Below are positions 8,001-16,702 of a stretch of DNA of 64,000 bases, in pieces. The notes below the pieces were generated by a model. The model was not told where the DNA came from, did not search any database, and saw only the letters and a program-made list of their open reading frames with translations. The stretch is from NCBI RefSeq assembly GCF_900116615.1, contig NZ_FPBF01000001.1, positions 787,625-851,624 on the forward strand. Direction: 5' to 3'. The DNA is from Algoriphagus locisalis (GTDB lineage: Bacteria > Bacteroidota > Bacteroidia > Cytophagales > Cyclobacteriaceae). Positions within the stretch are counted from its first letter, which is position 1. The number at the start of each line of letters is the position of its first letter. A program made the translations under genes and the position numbers.

Positions 8001-8897
8001 TCAAATCTCCAACGGTTTGCCGGGTGTGGAAGTTCCGAATGCCCAATTAGGCCGGATTCCTTTTATTGCTGCACTTCCCAGAAAGATGATTCCACCTACT
8101 GCCACCATCATGCCAGCAATCGAACTATCCACCAAATATGCAGCGTAATATCCTGCCAAAGCAATAAAAATACCTAACCCGCAGGTAAGTTTAATTAGAG
8201 AGGTTAATTTTTTGGTCCAAAGGAATGCTGTGGCAGGAGGGACCACTAATAAAGCTACGACCAAAATTGCTCCAACAGCTTCGAAGCTACTTACTGTGGT
8301 ATAGGACACCATACTCATCAAAGCTAAGTTGATTGCACCCGCTGGAAGACCTATCACCAAACCAAAGTTTTCATCAAAACTAGTAAGCTTTAACTCTTTG
8401 TATAGCAAGAATATAAAAGCACTTACCAAAACCAAATTCAAAACTGCAAGATAGGTGATTCTAGGGCCCATGCTGAAACCAGCATCTGTAATCCAAAGGT
8501 CAATTGGTAAGTAAGCAATCTCTCCATAAAGCACACATTCCTGATCCAAATCGACCTTGTATGCCAGCATATTTATCAAGATAATTCCGATGGCGAAAAG
8601 TAGGGTAAAGGTAATCCCGATAGACGCGTCCAGTTGAACTTTAGCCTTATTCTTCAGCCAGTCTATCAATAGAGTAGCCAGGATCCCAAGAATACCAGCT
8701 CCTATAACTACTTCCAGTCCTCGTTGGCTGCCTGATACAAAGAAACCAATGACAATTCCCGGAAGAACTGCATGTGAGATGGCATCTCCAGTCATGGACA
8801 TTTTGCGAAGCATCATAAACACCCCAAGCAATCCACAGGAAATCGAGATCAAGCTGGCGGTGAAAATGATCAGAAATGCGTTTTGGTCAAAGCTCAT
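8001..8897 (-). CDS. mntD: Manganese/zinc/iron ABC transporter permease (MntD-like)
   Basis: 298-aa ABC-3 family inner-membrane permease with about eight or nine hydrophobic segments. The conserved stretch GDAISHAVLPGIVIGF near residue 36-51 is the family signature. It pairs with the upstream, larger permease gene and overlaps it by 11 bp. With the ATPase and lipoprotein upstream it would import Mn(II), Zn(II) or Fe(II). The mnt symbol rests on the DtxR/MntR-type regulator heading the operon; the metal is inferred. Confidence 0.87.
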   Translation of the reverse strand: MSFDQNAFLIIFTASLISISCGLLGVFMMLRKMSMTGDAISHAVLPGIVIGFFVSGSQRGLEVVIGAGILGILATLLIDWLKNKAKVQLDASIGITFTLLFAIGIILINMLAYKVDLDQECVLYGEIAYLPIDLWITDAGFSMGPRITYLAVLNLVLVSAFIFLLYKELKLTSFDENFGLVIGLPAGAINLALMSMVSYTTVSSFEAVGAILVVALLVVPPATAFLWTKKLTSLIKLTCGLGIFIALAGYYAAYLVDSSIAGMMVAVGGIIFLGSAAIKGIRPNWAFGTSTPGKPLEI

Positions 8898-10179
8898 CGT
8901 TGTCGCGGGGGATAGTCTCCTGGTGAGGATCGAGTTTAGGATAATTTAGTCTGTTCTCAAGTAGTGCCTCGAGTTCAGGGGTAAGAATGTGTTCCAGCTT
9001 TTCTGCTGAATCATGCACGTGATCTGGGGCAATATTCATGTACTCATTGAGGTAAAGTTCCCAAAGTCTATGAAGTCTTACTATTCGTTTAGCTTCAGAT
9101 TTTCCTTTAGATGTGAAGTCTATAAAGCCCTGATTTATAGTAAGTAGATCGGTTTTGATTAATTCATCAATAGTATGCTTCGTTTCTCTCTTTCTGTAGG
9201 GAAAAGACTGATAGATTTCTTCTATAGGGAAGTTCTGCTTCCCGCTTTCAATACCATGGTAAATCAACTTCAATAAGTGATCTTGGTGTGTTTTTTTGAG
9301 GTAATGTCTTCTGGCAATGTATCGGGCAAGCACACCTTTCTTTGGGGCAAATAGAAAGGAAATCAATGCAAACATGGAAAGGCAAACCACAACCCATGGG
9401 CCTGTAGGCATCTGGGGAATTACAAAGGAAATGTAGGTGCCAATTACGCCGGACACTGCCGAAAATGCTCCGGCGATCAGAAGAAGTTTGCCGAGTCTAT
9501 CCGTCCAAAATCTGGCTGCAGCTCCCGGAGTAATCAGTAATGCTGCCATCAACACTACTCCGATGGCTTGAATTCCTATTACTACTGCCAAAATCATCAG
9601 TACATTAAAGATGAGACGTATTGTTCCCATCGGGTAGCCGATTGATTTGCCAAAGTCAGCATTGAAAACGAGCATGCTGAATTCCTTCCGGAATACGGTG
9701 AGGGTAATAATGATCAGCACCGCCAACCCGCCATAGATATAAAGGTCTTCTTCCAGAATCGCGATGGCATTTCCGAAGATAAACTGGTTTAGTCCTGCCA
9801 TTTCCGGATTTCCGGATTTTTGGATGACCGTGAGTAGCACCACACCGAATCCAAAGAAGATGGATAGGATGGAAGCGATGATTGCGTCGTCACTCAGCTG
9901 GGTTTTGCTTTTTAGCCAAGAGGTAAGAAAAGTAGCCAGGGCACCGGAAAGAAATGCGCCAGTCACGATGTAAAGGGGATTCTTTTCTCCAGCCAGCATA
10001 AATCCCAAACAAATCCCAGGAAGTACTGCATGGGAAATAGCATCGCCAAGCAAGGCCTTTTTGTCTAGAAAACTATATGTTCCCACATACGCTGAGCCTA
10101 TGCCCAAAAGCGTAATTCCGATTACCACAAAGGCAATGGAAGCATCCTGAAATGTGAAGAAATAGACAAAGTCACTCAT
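8887..10179 (-). CDS. mntC: Metal ABC transporter permease fused to DtxR-like domain (MntC-like)
   Basis: 430-aa protein. Residues about 1-285 are an ABC-3 permease with the GDAISHAVLPGICLGF signature. Residues about 290-430 are cytosolic and resemble a DtxR/MntR regulator: a winged-helix-like part (HTIDELIKTDLLTI) followed by RLHRLWELYLNEYMNI and a metal-binding-like segment with HVHDSAEKLEHIL and DPHQETIP. The same residues occur in the bona fide regulator at 11877. This makes it about 140 aa longer than a plain permease. The extra domain may sense metal or gate transport; its function is not proven. Confidence 0.86.
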   Translation of the reverse strand: MSDFVYFFTFQDASIAFVVIGITLLGIGSAYVGTYSFLDKKALLGDAISHAVLPGICLGFMLAGEKNPLYIVTGAFLSGALATFLTSWLKSKTQLSDDAIIASILSIFFGFGVVLLTVIQKSGNPEMAGLNQFIFGNAIAILEEDLYIYGGLAVLIIITLTVFRKEFSMLVFNADFGKSIGYPMGTIRLIFNVLMILAVVIGIQAIGVVLMAALLITPGAAARFWTDRLGKLLLIAGAFSAVSGVIGTYISFVIPQMPTGPWVVVCLSMFALISFLFAPKKGVLARYIARRHYLKKTHQDHLLKLIYHGIESGKQNFPIEEIYQSFPYRKRETKHTIDELIKTDLLTINQGFIDFTSKGKSEAKRIVRLHRLWELYLNEYMNIAPDHVHDSAEKLEHILTPELEALLENRLNYPKLDPHQETIPRDNDEL

Positions 10180-10180
10180 A

Positions 10181-10969
10181 TCAATTTTTCAAAGGATTAA
10201 AGTCTTTTTGTCTGATGATGTCAGTGACCTTGGTGAGAAGATTGAGTTTTCCACCATAAGTTTTTCTCAAAAGTTCTTCGGTTACCACATCCTTTTTTGG
10301 TCCCGATGCGACCAGGTGAAGATTTAGCATGATGATCCAGTCAAAGTAATTCATGGCCGAATGTATGTCGTGATGTACTACGATGACCGTCTTTCCTGCA
10401 GCGGTCATTTCTTTCAAAAGTTGGAAGATTGCAGTTTCTGTAGCCATATCCACTCCGGCAAAAGGTTCGTCCATCAAATACAGGTCAGCTTCCTGAGCCA
10501 AAGCTCTGGCGATAAATACCCGCTGTTGCTGACCGCCGGAAAGCTCTGAGATTTGACGATCTACAAAAGATTGCATCCCGACCTTCTCCAGACAATCCAT
10601 GGCGATTTTCTTTTCCTTTTTCCCAGGTCTCTTGAAAAGGCCAAGCTTGCCATACGTACCCATCATCACCACATCCAAAACAGAAGCTGGGAAATTCCAA
10701 TCCACAGATTCTCTCTGAGGAACATAGCTTATACGGCTTCGGACGTCATTTAACTCCCGGTCAAAAAGCTTGACATAACCTCCTGACGTTGGAATCAAAC
10801 CCATGATGGCCTTGATTAAAGTTGACTTTCCAGCACCGTTTGGGCCCAGTATTCCAATCAGCTTTCCAGACGGTAAACTTAAATCCACATTCCATAAAAC
10901 GGGACTTTGATCGTAGCTGACGGTGAGGTCATGTATTTCTAAAATGGGAGAATCTACGTTTATGATCAT
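10181..10969 (-). CDS. mntB: Manganese/zinc ABC transporter ATP-binding protein
   Basis: 262-aa ABC ATPase energising the metal importer. Walker A is GPNGAGKST (about 42-50), the signature is LSGGQQQR (about 145-152), Walker B is DLYLMDEPFAG and the switch histidine lies in VIVVHHD. It overlaps the lipoprotein gene by 4 bp and lies 1 bp before the fused permease gene, so the transporter subunits are expressed together. FeoA-like or sugar-specific domains are absent, as expected for this small metal-type subfamily. Confidence 0.92.
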   Translation of the reverse strand: MIINVDSPILEIHDLTVSYDQSPVLWNVDLSLPSGKLIGILGPNGAGKSTLIKAIMGLIPTSGGYVKLFDRELNDVRSRISYVPQRESVDWNFPASVLDVVMMGTYGKLGLFKRPGKKEKKIAMDCLEKVGMQSFVDRQISELSGGQQQRVFIARALAQEADLYLMDEPFAGVDMATETAIFQLLKEMTAAGKTVIVVHHDIHSAMNYFDWIIMLNLHLVASGPKKDVVTEELLRKTYGGKLNLLTKVTDIIRQKDFNPLKN

Positions 10970-11880
10970 TTCGTTAGGCTTTCAAAAATTACTTGAACAT
11001 TCGTTTTTACCATTCCTATATAAGTTCCGGCAGAGGAGTCAGCAGCACCGAGGCTATCGGTATAAAGTGGTCCTGCTAATTTTATCTCATGGTTTTGGTT
11101 CGCACATCCTGCGACCACAGCTTCTATTGCTTTTGGGGAAATGGTTTGCTCCGCAAAAACTGCATGGATATTTCGCTCTACGATGAAGCTCACCAAACCA
11201 GTCAAATCTCTAAGTCCAGGCTCGCTCAGTGTAGATAGTCCTTGTAATCCCAGAACTTCCAAATTATAAGCTTTACCAAAATAGGAGAAGGCATCATGCG
11301 CAGTGATCAGGGACTGATTGGCTTTGCGAAGCTCAGCGACCTTAGCGAGATTATCTTGATGCAAAGCTGCCAGTTCACTGAGATAGGACTCGGTATTTGT
11401 GGTGATTGAAGTTTTCCAGTCTGGCTTCCATATGATCAGTTCTTCTGAGGCGTGCGCCAAAGCTTTGGACCAAAGTGATACATCAAACCAGATGTGCGGA
11501 TCAACGGAGTGCGCCTCAGGTCCGGATCTCAATAAAAGATCTTGCGGAATTTCTTCGGATACATTGATCAGGTTTTGACTAAACGCCAACTTCTCAAAAA
11601 TCTCAGTCATTTTACCTTCAAGAAAAAGTCCGTGATAGATGACAAGATCAGCTTCCTGAAGAAGATCAAGATCGCGGACGGAAGCCTTGTATAGATGAGG
11701 ATCTACACCCGCCGGCATCAGTGCGACTACTTCTGCTTTATCGCCTACGATGTTTCTGATTCCGTCAGCGAGAATACTGGTGGTCGCCACGATTTTTGGC
11801 TTCAATCTTTCTTCCTTGTTTTCAAATTTGCAGGCAAAAGAAAGTAGGAGAAACGGTACTAGGTAAAGGAGCTTTCTCAT
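10966..11880 (-). CDS. mntA: Metal-binding lipoprotein of ABC importer (ZnuA/MntA type)
   Basis: 304-aa cluster A-I solute-binding protein. The signal peptide ends in a lipobox LLLSFAC, so it is probably membrane-anchored. Metal ligands typical of the family are visible: His in PAGVDPHLYKAS, His in VDPHIWFD, and a third region ITAHDAFSYFG, with the last acidic site toward GPLYTDSLGAADSSAGTY. There is no long His-rich loop, which argues for Mn/Fe rather than dedicated Zn binding, though this is weak evidence. Overlaps mntR and the ATPase gene by 4 bp each. Confidence 0.9.
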   Translation of the reverse strand: MRKLLYLVPFLLLSFACKFENKEERLKPKIVATTSILADGIRNIVGDKAEVVALMPAGVDPHLYKASVRDLDLLQEADLVIYHGLFLEGKMTEIFEKLAFSQNLINVSEEIPQDLLLRSGPEAHSVDPHIWFDVSLWSKALAHASEELIIWKPDWKTSITTNTESYLSELAALHQDNLAKVAELRKANQSLITAHDAFSYFGKAYNLEVLGLQGLSTLSEPGLRDLTGLVSFIVERNIHAVFAEQTISPKAIEAVVAGCANQNHEIKLAGPLYTDSLGAADSSAGTYIGMVKTNVQVIFESLTK

Positions 11881-12539
11881 GATTGAATTGCCAGAATATT
11901 AGCTGCGACATCCTTGGACATAAAGAGTGTTTTTTTCTGATCGACGAGAATTTCCATTGATCCGTCAAACTCCACTTTGTCCAATATTTTGATTCGTGCT
12001 CCTATGTATGCGCCAACTTTGTCGAGGTATTTTAGGAAGGCTGCCGAGCTGTCTTTTACTGCTACGATTTGACCTGACTGGTCAATGTCCATTTCGTTCA
12101 AAGCCAATCTTGGTCTAGCTCTCACATCACCATATTCATCGGGAATTGGATCACCGTGGGGGTCGAATTTTGGGAAGTTCAGGTAGGAGTCCAAGCGCTG
12201 AATTAGGAGGGGAGATTGGATGTGCTCCAGCTCCTCTGCTACCTCATGAACTTCGTCCCAGGCGAACTGTAATTTGTCTACCAAAAACACTTCCCAGAGT
12301 CGGTGTTTTCGGATAGTAGTGAGTGCCCTTTTTTTACCTTCTTCTGTGATGTTTACTCCGTAATATTTTCGGTATTCGATCACCTCCTTGTCACCCAACT
12401 TTCTCAGCATGTCGGAGACAGAAGCAGGCTTCGTCTTCATCTCTGCAGCCACATCATTAGTGGATACACTTTTAGTTCCTCCGTCCGATAGGTGATAGAT
12501 CGCTTTCAGGTAATTCTCCTCAGCAGTAGTTAAGGTCAT
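11877..12539 (-). CDS. mntR: DtxR/MntR-family metal-dependent transcriptional regulator
   Basis: 220-aa regulator heading the metal-uptake operon. The winged HTH (about 1-60) contains VSTNDVAAEMKTKPASVSDMLRKLGDKEVI. The dimerisation/metal domain (about 65-140) has HRLWEVFLVDKLQFAWDEVHEVAEELEHIQ and FPKFDPHGDPIPDEYG. A FeoA/SH3-like domain follows (about 150-220). With bound Mn or Fe it should repress the operon. A palindrome lies in its own promoter at 12578-12593, so autoregulation is likely. A second paralogue lies at 35714. Confidence 0.93.
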   Translation of the reverse strand: MTLTTAEENYLKAIYHLSDGGTKSVSTNDVAAEMKTKPASVSDMLRKLGDKEVIEYRKYYGVNITEEGKKRALTTIRKHRLWEVFLVDKLQFAWDEVHEVAEELEHIQSPLLIQRLDSYLNFPKFDPHGDPIPDEYGDVRARPRLALNEMDIDQSGQIVAVKDSSAAFLKYLDKVGAYIGARIKILDKVEFDGSMEILVDQKKTLFMSKDVAANILAIQS

Positions 12540-12561
12540 GGTATTCCAATTTGTACTGAGA

Positions 12562-12593
12562 CAAATATAAAAATTAATTTAGATATAGCTAAA
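12562..12593 (-). promoter_or_regulatory. mntR promoter -7 element with MntR-type operator
   Basis: Reading the minus strand, TATATTTG (12569-12562) fits the Bacteroidota -7 consensus TAnnTTTG, 22 bp before the mntR start. Just upstream, plus-strand TTTAGATATAGCTAAA (12578-12593) is a 5-bp-arm palindrome in the -33/-7 spacer. It matches the palindrome before the second DtxR-family gene at 12 of 16 positions. Confidence 0.6.
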
Positions 12594-12600
12594 AATATAT

Positions 12601-12853
12601 TCAATAGCGGCTAAATTGTCTGTGGATAACCCATTTTCAAATGTGTTTAGGGTTTTAGTCTTGTCTAAAAATAAGATTAGTCAATATTGAATAATGTAAT
12701 AAATATTTGATATTAAGTTAATTGTAAGATTCTGCTTGTTGACTTTTTCTCTGAAAATACAAAATTATCCCAGTTTCCATTTCGCGGAAATGAGTGTAGA
12801 AAATAGGGTGTAGGTGGATAAGTGTGGATAGTAATCCACATGCTGTTTAGAAC
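12601..12853. other. AT-rich region with DnaA-box-like 9-mers (candidate oriC)
   Basis: TGTGGATAA, a perfect DnaA box, is at 12621-12629. Three one-mismatch boxes cluster at 12813-12821 (GGTGGATAA), 12823-12831 (TGTGGATAG) and 12832-12840 (opposite strand); the last two form the palindrome TGTGGAT-AGTA-ATCCACA. Between the perfect box and the cluster lies about 130 bp of very AT-rich sequence suited to unwinding, and a small palindrome CATTTC-GCG-GAAATG at 12778-12792. All genes to the left are minus; from 13997 most are plus. Confidence 0.45.
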
Positions 12854-13975
12854 TTAAAGGGAAGCTATTGCGCTAATGAAATCTTCATGGTGAGATTTCC
12901 ATAGGATTGTATCATCAGGAATTTGGCTGAAGAACTCCTGTTTTAGGGCTGCTTGAAATTGGATAGTTGCGTTCTCTAAGTCGAAAAAATCTATTGGAAA
13001 TCCTCCTGAAAATGGAGTTAGAAACTCAAGCCATTTTGGATTTCCTCCTATCAAAACAGGCACTCCCAGAGCAGCAGATTCAAAAAGTTTTGTTGGCATT
13101 TTATCCTTGATGGCTTCTCTATTTTGATAAGGTAAAAGGGCAAAATCTACCGATGAATATTCCGCAATAATCTCCTCATGAGGAACAGGAAAATCAGAGG
13201 ATTTGAGTGTTATCTGCGGAGTGTTTTTGCAGGCTTTTTCCAGTTCAATTTTGAAACTTGGGAGGGTACAATGACCGATGATTTTGAGCGTAGAATTCGG
13301 AAATTCTTTCAAGATTTCCTTGAACCAATAGATAGCTTCGAGCGTGCCAAAAGCAGGAGTAAGCGTACCTGAAATTAAAAAACAGTAACTCTCTTTTGGC
13401 TGGATTTTGAATGAAGAATTAGTCTTGATTTCTCCAGCGTATTTATTTTCCAAGATCAAAAATGGAGACTTTTCAGGCATCTCATCTGCATAGCATTTCT
13501 CAGCAAGAAGATATAAGTCAACTCCATTTACACTTTCCATTCGGCTGATTATTTGGGCAGCTTTCGTTCTTTTCCCGGAATTTAAGTTAGGGTTTAGCTC
13601 CAGGTTTTTGATATAATTTTCCTGCACATCATAGACTAATTTATAGCCTACTATTCTTTTGAAAAATGAGGCGGCAGGTAAGAATTCATAGGTGCAGCAA
13701 ATCAGGATTTTTGGACGGACTTTCAGTAGGGCTTTTACAAAATTTACCTGTGAGAATAATCTTCCCCAGGTTGAGTGAGTGCTGGAAACTGAGGTATAAT
13801 ACTTTTCATCTTTGCAATTTTCTAGGGGTAATTGTGAAAATCCCATAAAATTCAGGCGGTACAGGCCTGTTTCTCGCAAGGAAAGACCAAGTTTTCCCCA
13901 TGCTCTTGTATCTTTGGCGGGCTTAAGGCTTGACGCAATTAAGACAGGTATTAGGGAAGCTGATTTATCACTCAT
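12854..13975 (-). CDS. Glycosyltransferase, GT4/GT-B type
   Basis: 373-aa predicted cytosolic glycosyltransferase. The N-terminal half resembles a GT-B acceptor domain with KVRPKILICCTYEFLPAA. The C-terminal half has the nucleotide-sugar-binding pattern: SGTLTPAFGTLEAIYWF, LKIIGHC, DFALLPYQNREAIKDKMPTK and the E-x7-E-like LFESAALGVPVLIGG. The donor and acceptor sugars cannot be told; cell-surface polysaccharide or protein glycosylation is most likely. It stands alone, divergent from dapD with only 21 bp between the start codons. Confidence 0.8.
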   Translation of the reverse strand: MSDKSASLIPVLIASSLKPAKDTRAWGKLGLSLRETGLYRLNFMGFSQLPLENCKDEKYYTSVSSTHSTWGRLFSQVNFVKALLKVRPKILICCTYEFLPAASFFKRIVGYKLVYDVQENYIKNLELNPNLNSGKRTKAAQIISRMESVNGVDLYLLAEKCYADEMPEKSPFLILENKYAGEIKTNSSFKIQPKESYCFLISGTLTPAFGTLEAIYWFKEILKEFPNSTLKIIGHCTLPSFKIELEKACKNTPQITLKSSDFPVPHEEIIAEYSSVDFALLPYQNREAIKDKMPTKLFESAALGVPVLIGGNPKWLEFLTPFSGGFPIDFFDLENATIQFQAALKQEFFSQIPDDTILWKSHHEDFISAIASL

Positions 13976-13996
13976 TAAACGAAACTAACCAAAATA

Positions 13997-14812
13997 ATGG
14001 AACTGAAAACTATCATAGAGAAGGCCTGGGACAACCGGGAATTATTAAAAGAAGAAACTACACAACAAGCCATTAGAGCCGTAATTGCTGACTTGGATGC
14101 AGGGACTTTGCGTGTAGCTGAGCCTACTGAAGACGGCAACTGGAAGGTTAATGATTGGGTGAAAAAAGCAGTTATTCTATATTTTCCTATCCAAAAGATG
14201 GAAACCATCGAGGTTGGGCCTTTTGAATTCCATGATAAAATGGCGCTAAAAACTAACTACGCTGAGAAAGGTGTACGTGTAGTTCCTCACGCTGTGGCTC
14301 GCTACGGAGCGTATTTGGCTTCAGGAGTGGTGATGATGCCAAGTTATGTTAATATCGGCGCGTATGTGGAGGGTGGCACGATGGTTGACACTTGGGCTAC
14401 TGTAGGATCTTGTGCGCAGATCGGTAAAAACGTTCATTTAAGTGGTGGAGTAGGGATAGGAGGCGTATTGGAACCAATTCAGGCAGCACCCGTGATCATT
14501 GAAGATGGAGCATTTATAGGTTCCAGAGCTATCATTGTAGAAGGTGTGCGAATCGGTAAGGAAGCCGTAATCGGTGCGGGAGTTACGTTAACAGCTAGTT
14601 CCAAAATCATAGATGTGACTGGATCAGAGCCCAAAGAATACAAGGGATATGTGCCCGAGCGTTCTGTAGTGATTCCAGGCTCCATTGCAAAAACCTTTCC
14701 TGCAGGTACATTCCAAGTTCCTTGCGCTTTGATCATAGGTCAAAGAAAAGCCTCCACAGATCTCAAAACATCTCTTAACGATGCGCTCAGAGATAACAGT
14801 GTAGCAGTCTAA
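13997..14812 (+). CDS. dapD: 2,3,4,5-tetrahydropyridine-2,6-dicarboxylate N-succinyltransferase
   Basis: 271-aa DapD, the succinyl-CoA-dependent step of the lysine/diaminopimelate pathway. The N-terminal helical domain is followed by a left-handed beta helix of hexapeptide repeats (about 100-225), including YVNIGAYVEGGTMVDTWATVGSCAQIG and GAFIGSRAIIVEGVRIGKEAVIGAGV. The C-terminal segment with PERSVVIPGS and FQVPCALIIG is specific to DapD rather than DapH. Full length. The TPR lipoprotein gene starts 10 bp downstream. The upstream promoter must overlap the start of the divergent glycosyltransferase gene. Confidence 0.96.
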   Translation: MELKTIIEKAWDNRELLKEETTQQAIRAVIADLDAGTLRVAEPTEDGNWKVNDWVKKAVILYFPIQKMETIEVGPFEFHDKMALKTNYAEKGVRVVPHAVARYGAYLASGVVMMPSYVNIGAYVEGGTMVDTWATVGSCAQIGKNVHLSGGVGIGGVLEPIQAAPVIIEDGAFIGSRAIIVEGVRIGKEAVIGAGVTLTASSKIIDVTGSEPKEYKGYVPERSVVIPGSIAKTFPAGTFQVPCALIIGQRKASTDLKTSLNDALRDNSVAV

Positions 14813-14822
14813 ACCAACAAAA

Positions 14823-15425
14823 ATGAAAACTAGTACTCGAGCTATATTAGCCCTTTTTATTTCGGTATCCATTTGGTCTTGTTCAGAGAAACAGACAAGT
14901 TCCGGGGATGTATATTTCAATAAAGGAGAATACGAAAAAGCGGCGAACGAATATTCTGAAGATTTAAAATACAATCCAAACGATGTTCGCATGCTTTATA
15001 ATAGAGGCAGAGCAAATGAGGAGCAGGGCAATTTTGAAGAAGCAAAAGCTGACTTTGAAAAGGCACTCGAAGTAGAACCAAATAATTTTCAGGTATTACT
15101 AAGCCTTGCCAATGTTCATTACAACGAGAAAAACTATACTAATGCTCTTCTTTATTCTGATCAGGCAGCAGAAATCTCTGGTGCACCGGCTATGGCCTCC
15201 TTTATGAAGGCTCGTGCTTTGCATCAACTTGGCAAGCCTGAGGAAGCGTTGAAAGCTTATGGAAATGCAATTGCAGTAGATAAGGAATTTGGGCAGGCTT
15301 ATTTCAACCGGGGCCTCTTAAAAGTAGCGATGAAAAATGTTGGGGCTTCATGCGAAGACTTTCAACTCGCAAAAGCCTTGGAGTATCCAGGAGCAGAAGA
15401 AGCTTTCGAGAAATATTGCAAATAA
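14823..15425 (+). CDS. TPR-repeat lipoprotein
   Basis: 200-aa protein with a lipoprotein signal peptide (MKTSTRAILALFISVSIWSC, Cys20 as lipobox cysteine) followed by five tetratricopeptide units from about residue 27 to 190, for example DVYFNKGEYEKAANEYSE and AYFNRGLLKVAMKN. TPR lipoproteins act as periplasmic or outer-membrane scaffolds; the partner is unknown. Located 10 bp after dapD and followed by a strong terminator at 15431-15455. Confidence 0.85.
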   Translation: MKTSTRAILALFISVSIWSCSEKQTSSGDVYFNKGEYEKAANEYSEDLKYNPNDVRMLYNRGRANEEQGNFEEAKADFEKALEVEPNNFQVLLSLANVHYNEKNYTNALLYSDQAAEISGAPAMASFMKARALHQLGKPEEALKAYGNAIAVDKEFGQAYFNRGLLKVAMKNVGASCEDFQLAKALEYPGAEEAFEKYCK

Positions 15426-15429
15426 ACTT

Positions 15430-15455
15430 AAAACCGGCTTAGGCCGGTTTTTTTT
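15430..15455. terminator. Rho-independent terminator
   Basis: AAACCGGC, 4-nt loop, GCCGGTTT then a T-run, directly after the TPR gene. The A/T tracts on both sides make it usable by the convergent gene at 15603. Confidence 0.9.
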
Positions 15456-15602
15456 GACTCATTTTTAATTGGAAAAACTTGGTGACATACCAAAGGAACA
15501 TTTTGTGTTAAGATGATTTCTTATGTTGAAAGCTGCGAGTGATAATTCTGAAAACTGTGAATAAATACTGCGACTGGTTACTCTGAACCCCTCGACTAGA
15601 TT

Positions 15603-16385
15603 CTAACGTGTAGCTTCAGTTTTCACTTCTATATGCTCGTGCTCTTCATGATCACAGAGATCTTCAGAGCTCAATTTTCCACTTCCATTACAGGTCTTAC
15701 AGGAGCTAACCTCCTTCAGGCTTCCTTCACACACCGGACAGGTAAGTCTCCCTTTTCCAGCGCATCGTTCACACTCGAAGTACTCCACAATTTTAAAGAT
15801 ATTCATTTTTGTAATCATGCCTGAGCCGCTGCATTTACTACATCCTACTACACCTTTAGCCTTGCAATAGTTACAATCCTGTTCGATTTGGCGCTTTCCT
15901 TCGCAGGTGAAACAAGTCTTGAATCTATACCCCCTGCGATCACAAAGCTGACATTCTTGAATTTCCTTTAAGGGTGCTTGTAACTTCTGTTGCAATTCCT
16001 GAGCTCCTTCGTAGTGGTCTCCCTTGAATCCTGTCAGCTCTAGATACTTATTAAGGAAGTTGGATGAATTATCGTATTGCTTGAGCTGAAATAATGTCTC
16101 AGCGAATAGATAGGGCATCTCCTCAGGAAGTTGCTGGCCGGAGTCTATTAGATTTCTAAAAATTGAATTTGCTGTTTCATAATCACTTCTTTCAATTGCC
16201 GCTTTGGCGCCTTTCATCCATTGGTCGGTCTGTCCAAGGTTGATACCAATTTGCGCAAGCGAAATATGGCTAAAGGCTAAAATAAAACTAAGCAGGAATA
16301 GCGGACGGTGTAATTTAAAGCTCACAGGAATATTATTTTTATGATTATACGGAATGATGCCAGTAACCAATATTTCTCTGCTCAA
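15603..16385 (-). CDS. Exported TPR/DnaJ-type zinc-finger (CxxCxGxG-like) protein
   Basis: The longest frame is 260 aa, but the signal-peptide-like segment FKLHRPLFLLSFILAFSHISLAQ starts only at about residue 23, so the true start may be GTG at 16325 (MSFKLHRPLF, 241 aa). A TPR-like helical part (about 45-130) is followed by a cysteine-rich region with repeated CxxC pairs (CQLCDRRGYRFKTCFTCEGKRQ, CNYCKAKG, CSKCSGSG, CERCAGKG, CPVCEG, CKTCNGSG) like the DnaJ zinc domain. It probably binds zinc or unfolded proteins in the periplasm. No J domain is present, so it is not a co-chaperone of DnaK in the usual sense. Confidence 0.75.
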   Translation of the reverse strand: MSREILVTGIIPYNHKNNIPVSFKLHRPLFLLSFILAFSHISLAQIGINLGQTDQWMKGAKAAIERSDYETANSIFRNLIDSGQQLPEEMPYLFAETLFQLKQYDNSSNFLNKYLELTGFKGDHYEGAQELQQKLQAPLKEIQECQLCDRRGYRFKTCFTCEGKRQIEQDCNYCKAKGVVGCSKCSGSGMITKMNIFKIVEYFECERCAGKGRLTCPVCEGSLKEVSSCKTCNGSGKLSSEDLCDHEEHEHIEVKTEATR

Positions 16386-16702
16386 CCGGCCAGAAGACCG
16401 ATGACCGAAGACCGAAGTAACCTCAATTCTTAAGTTTAACTTATACTATGCTGCTTTTGTCTCCTTACTGGCAGAAAAGCGGATATACATATTATTTTTC
16501 TAAAGAAGCAATAAAGATAGAAGTTTCTAAAAGGTAAAGTTAATGTTTCCAAAAGGGCAAATCTCTCTATAATCTGCCAAATGGATTTTGGAAGTTAAAA
16601 ATTGTCTTTATTTTAGTGAGAATTCAACTAGAAGCTCCACAAACTATTCTTAGAGTTTCAATGGATTTTTAGTCAAAAACTTTAACCTTAAATTTTAGAA
16701 AA
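16386..16702. other. Intergenic region, 317 bp
   Basis: No gene recognised. It contains three tandem 7-mers, GACCGAT, GACCGAA and GACCGAA (16396-16416), near the start of the minus-strand gene, then AT-rich sequence that must carry the promoter of the DUF4332 gene. No TAnnTTTG element stood out. Confidence 0.5.
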
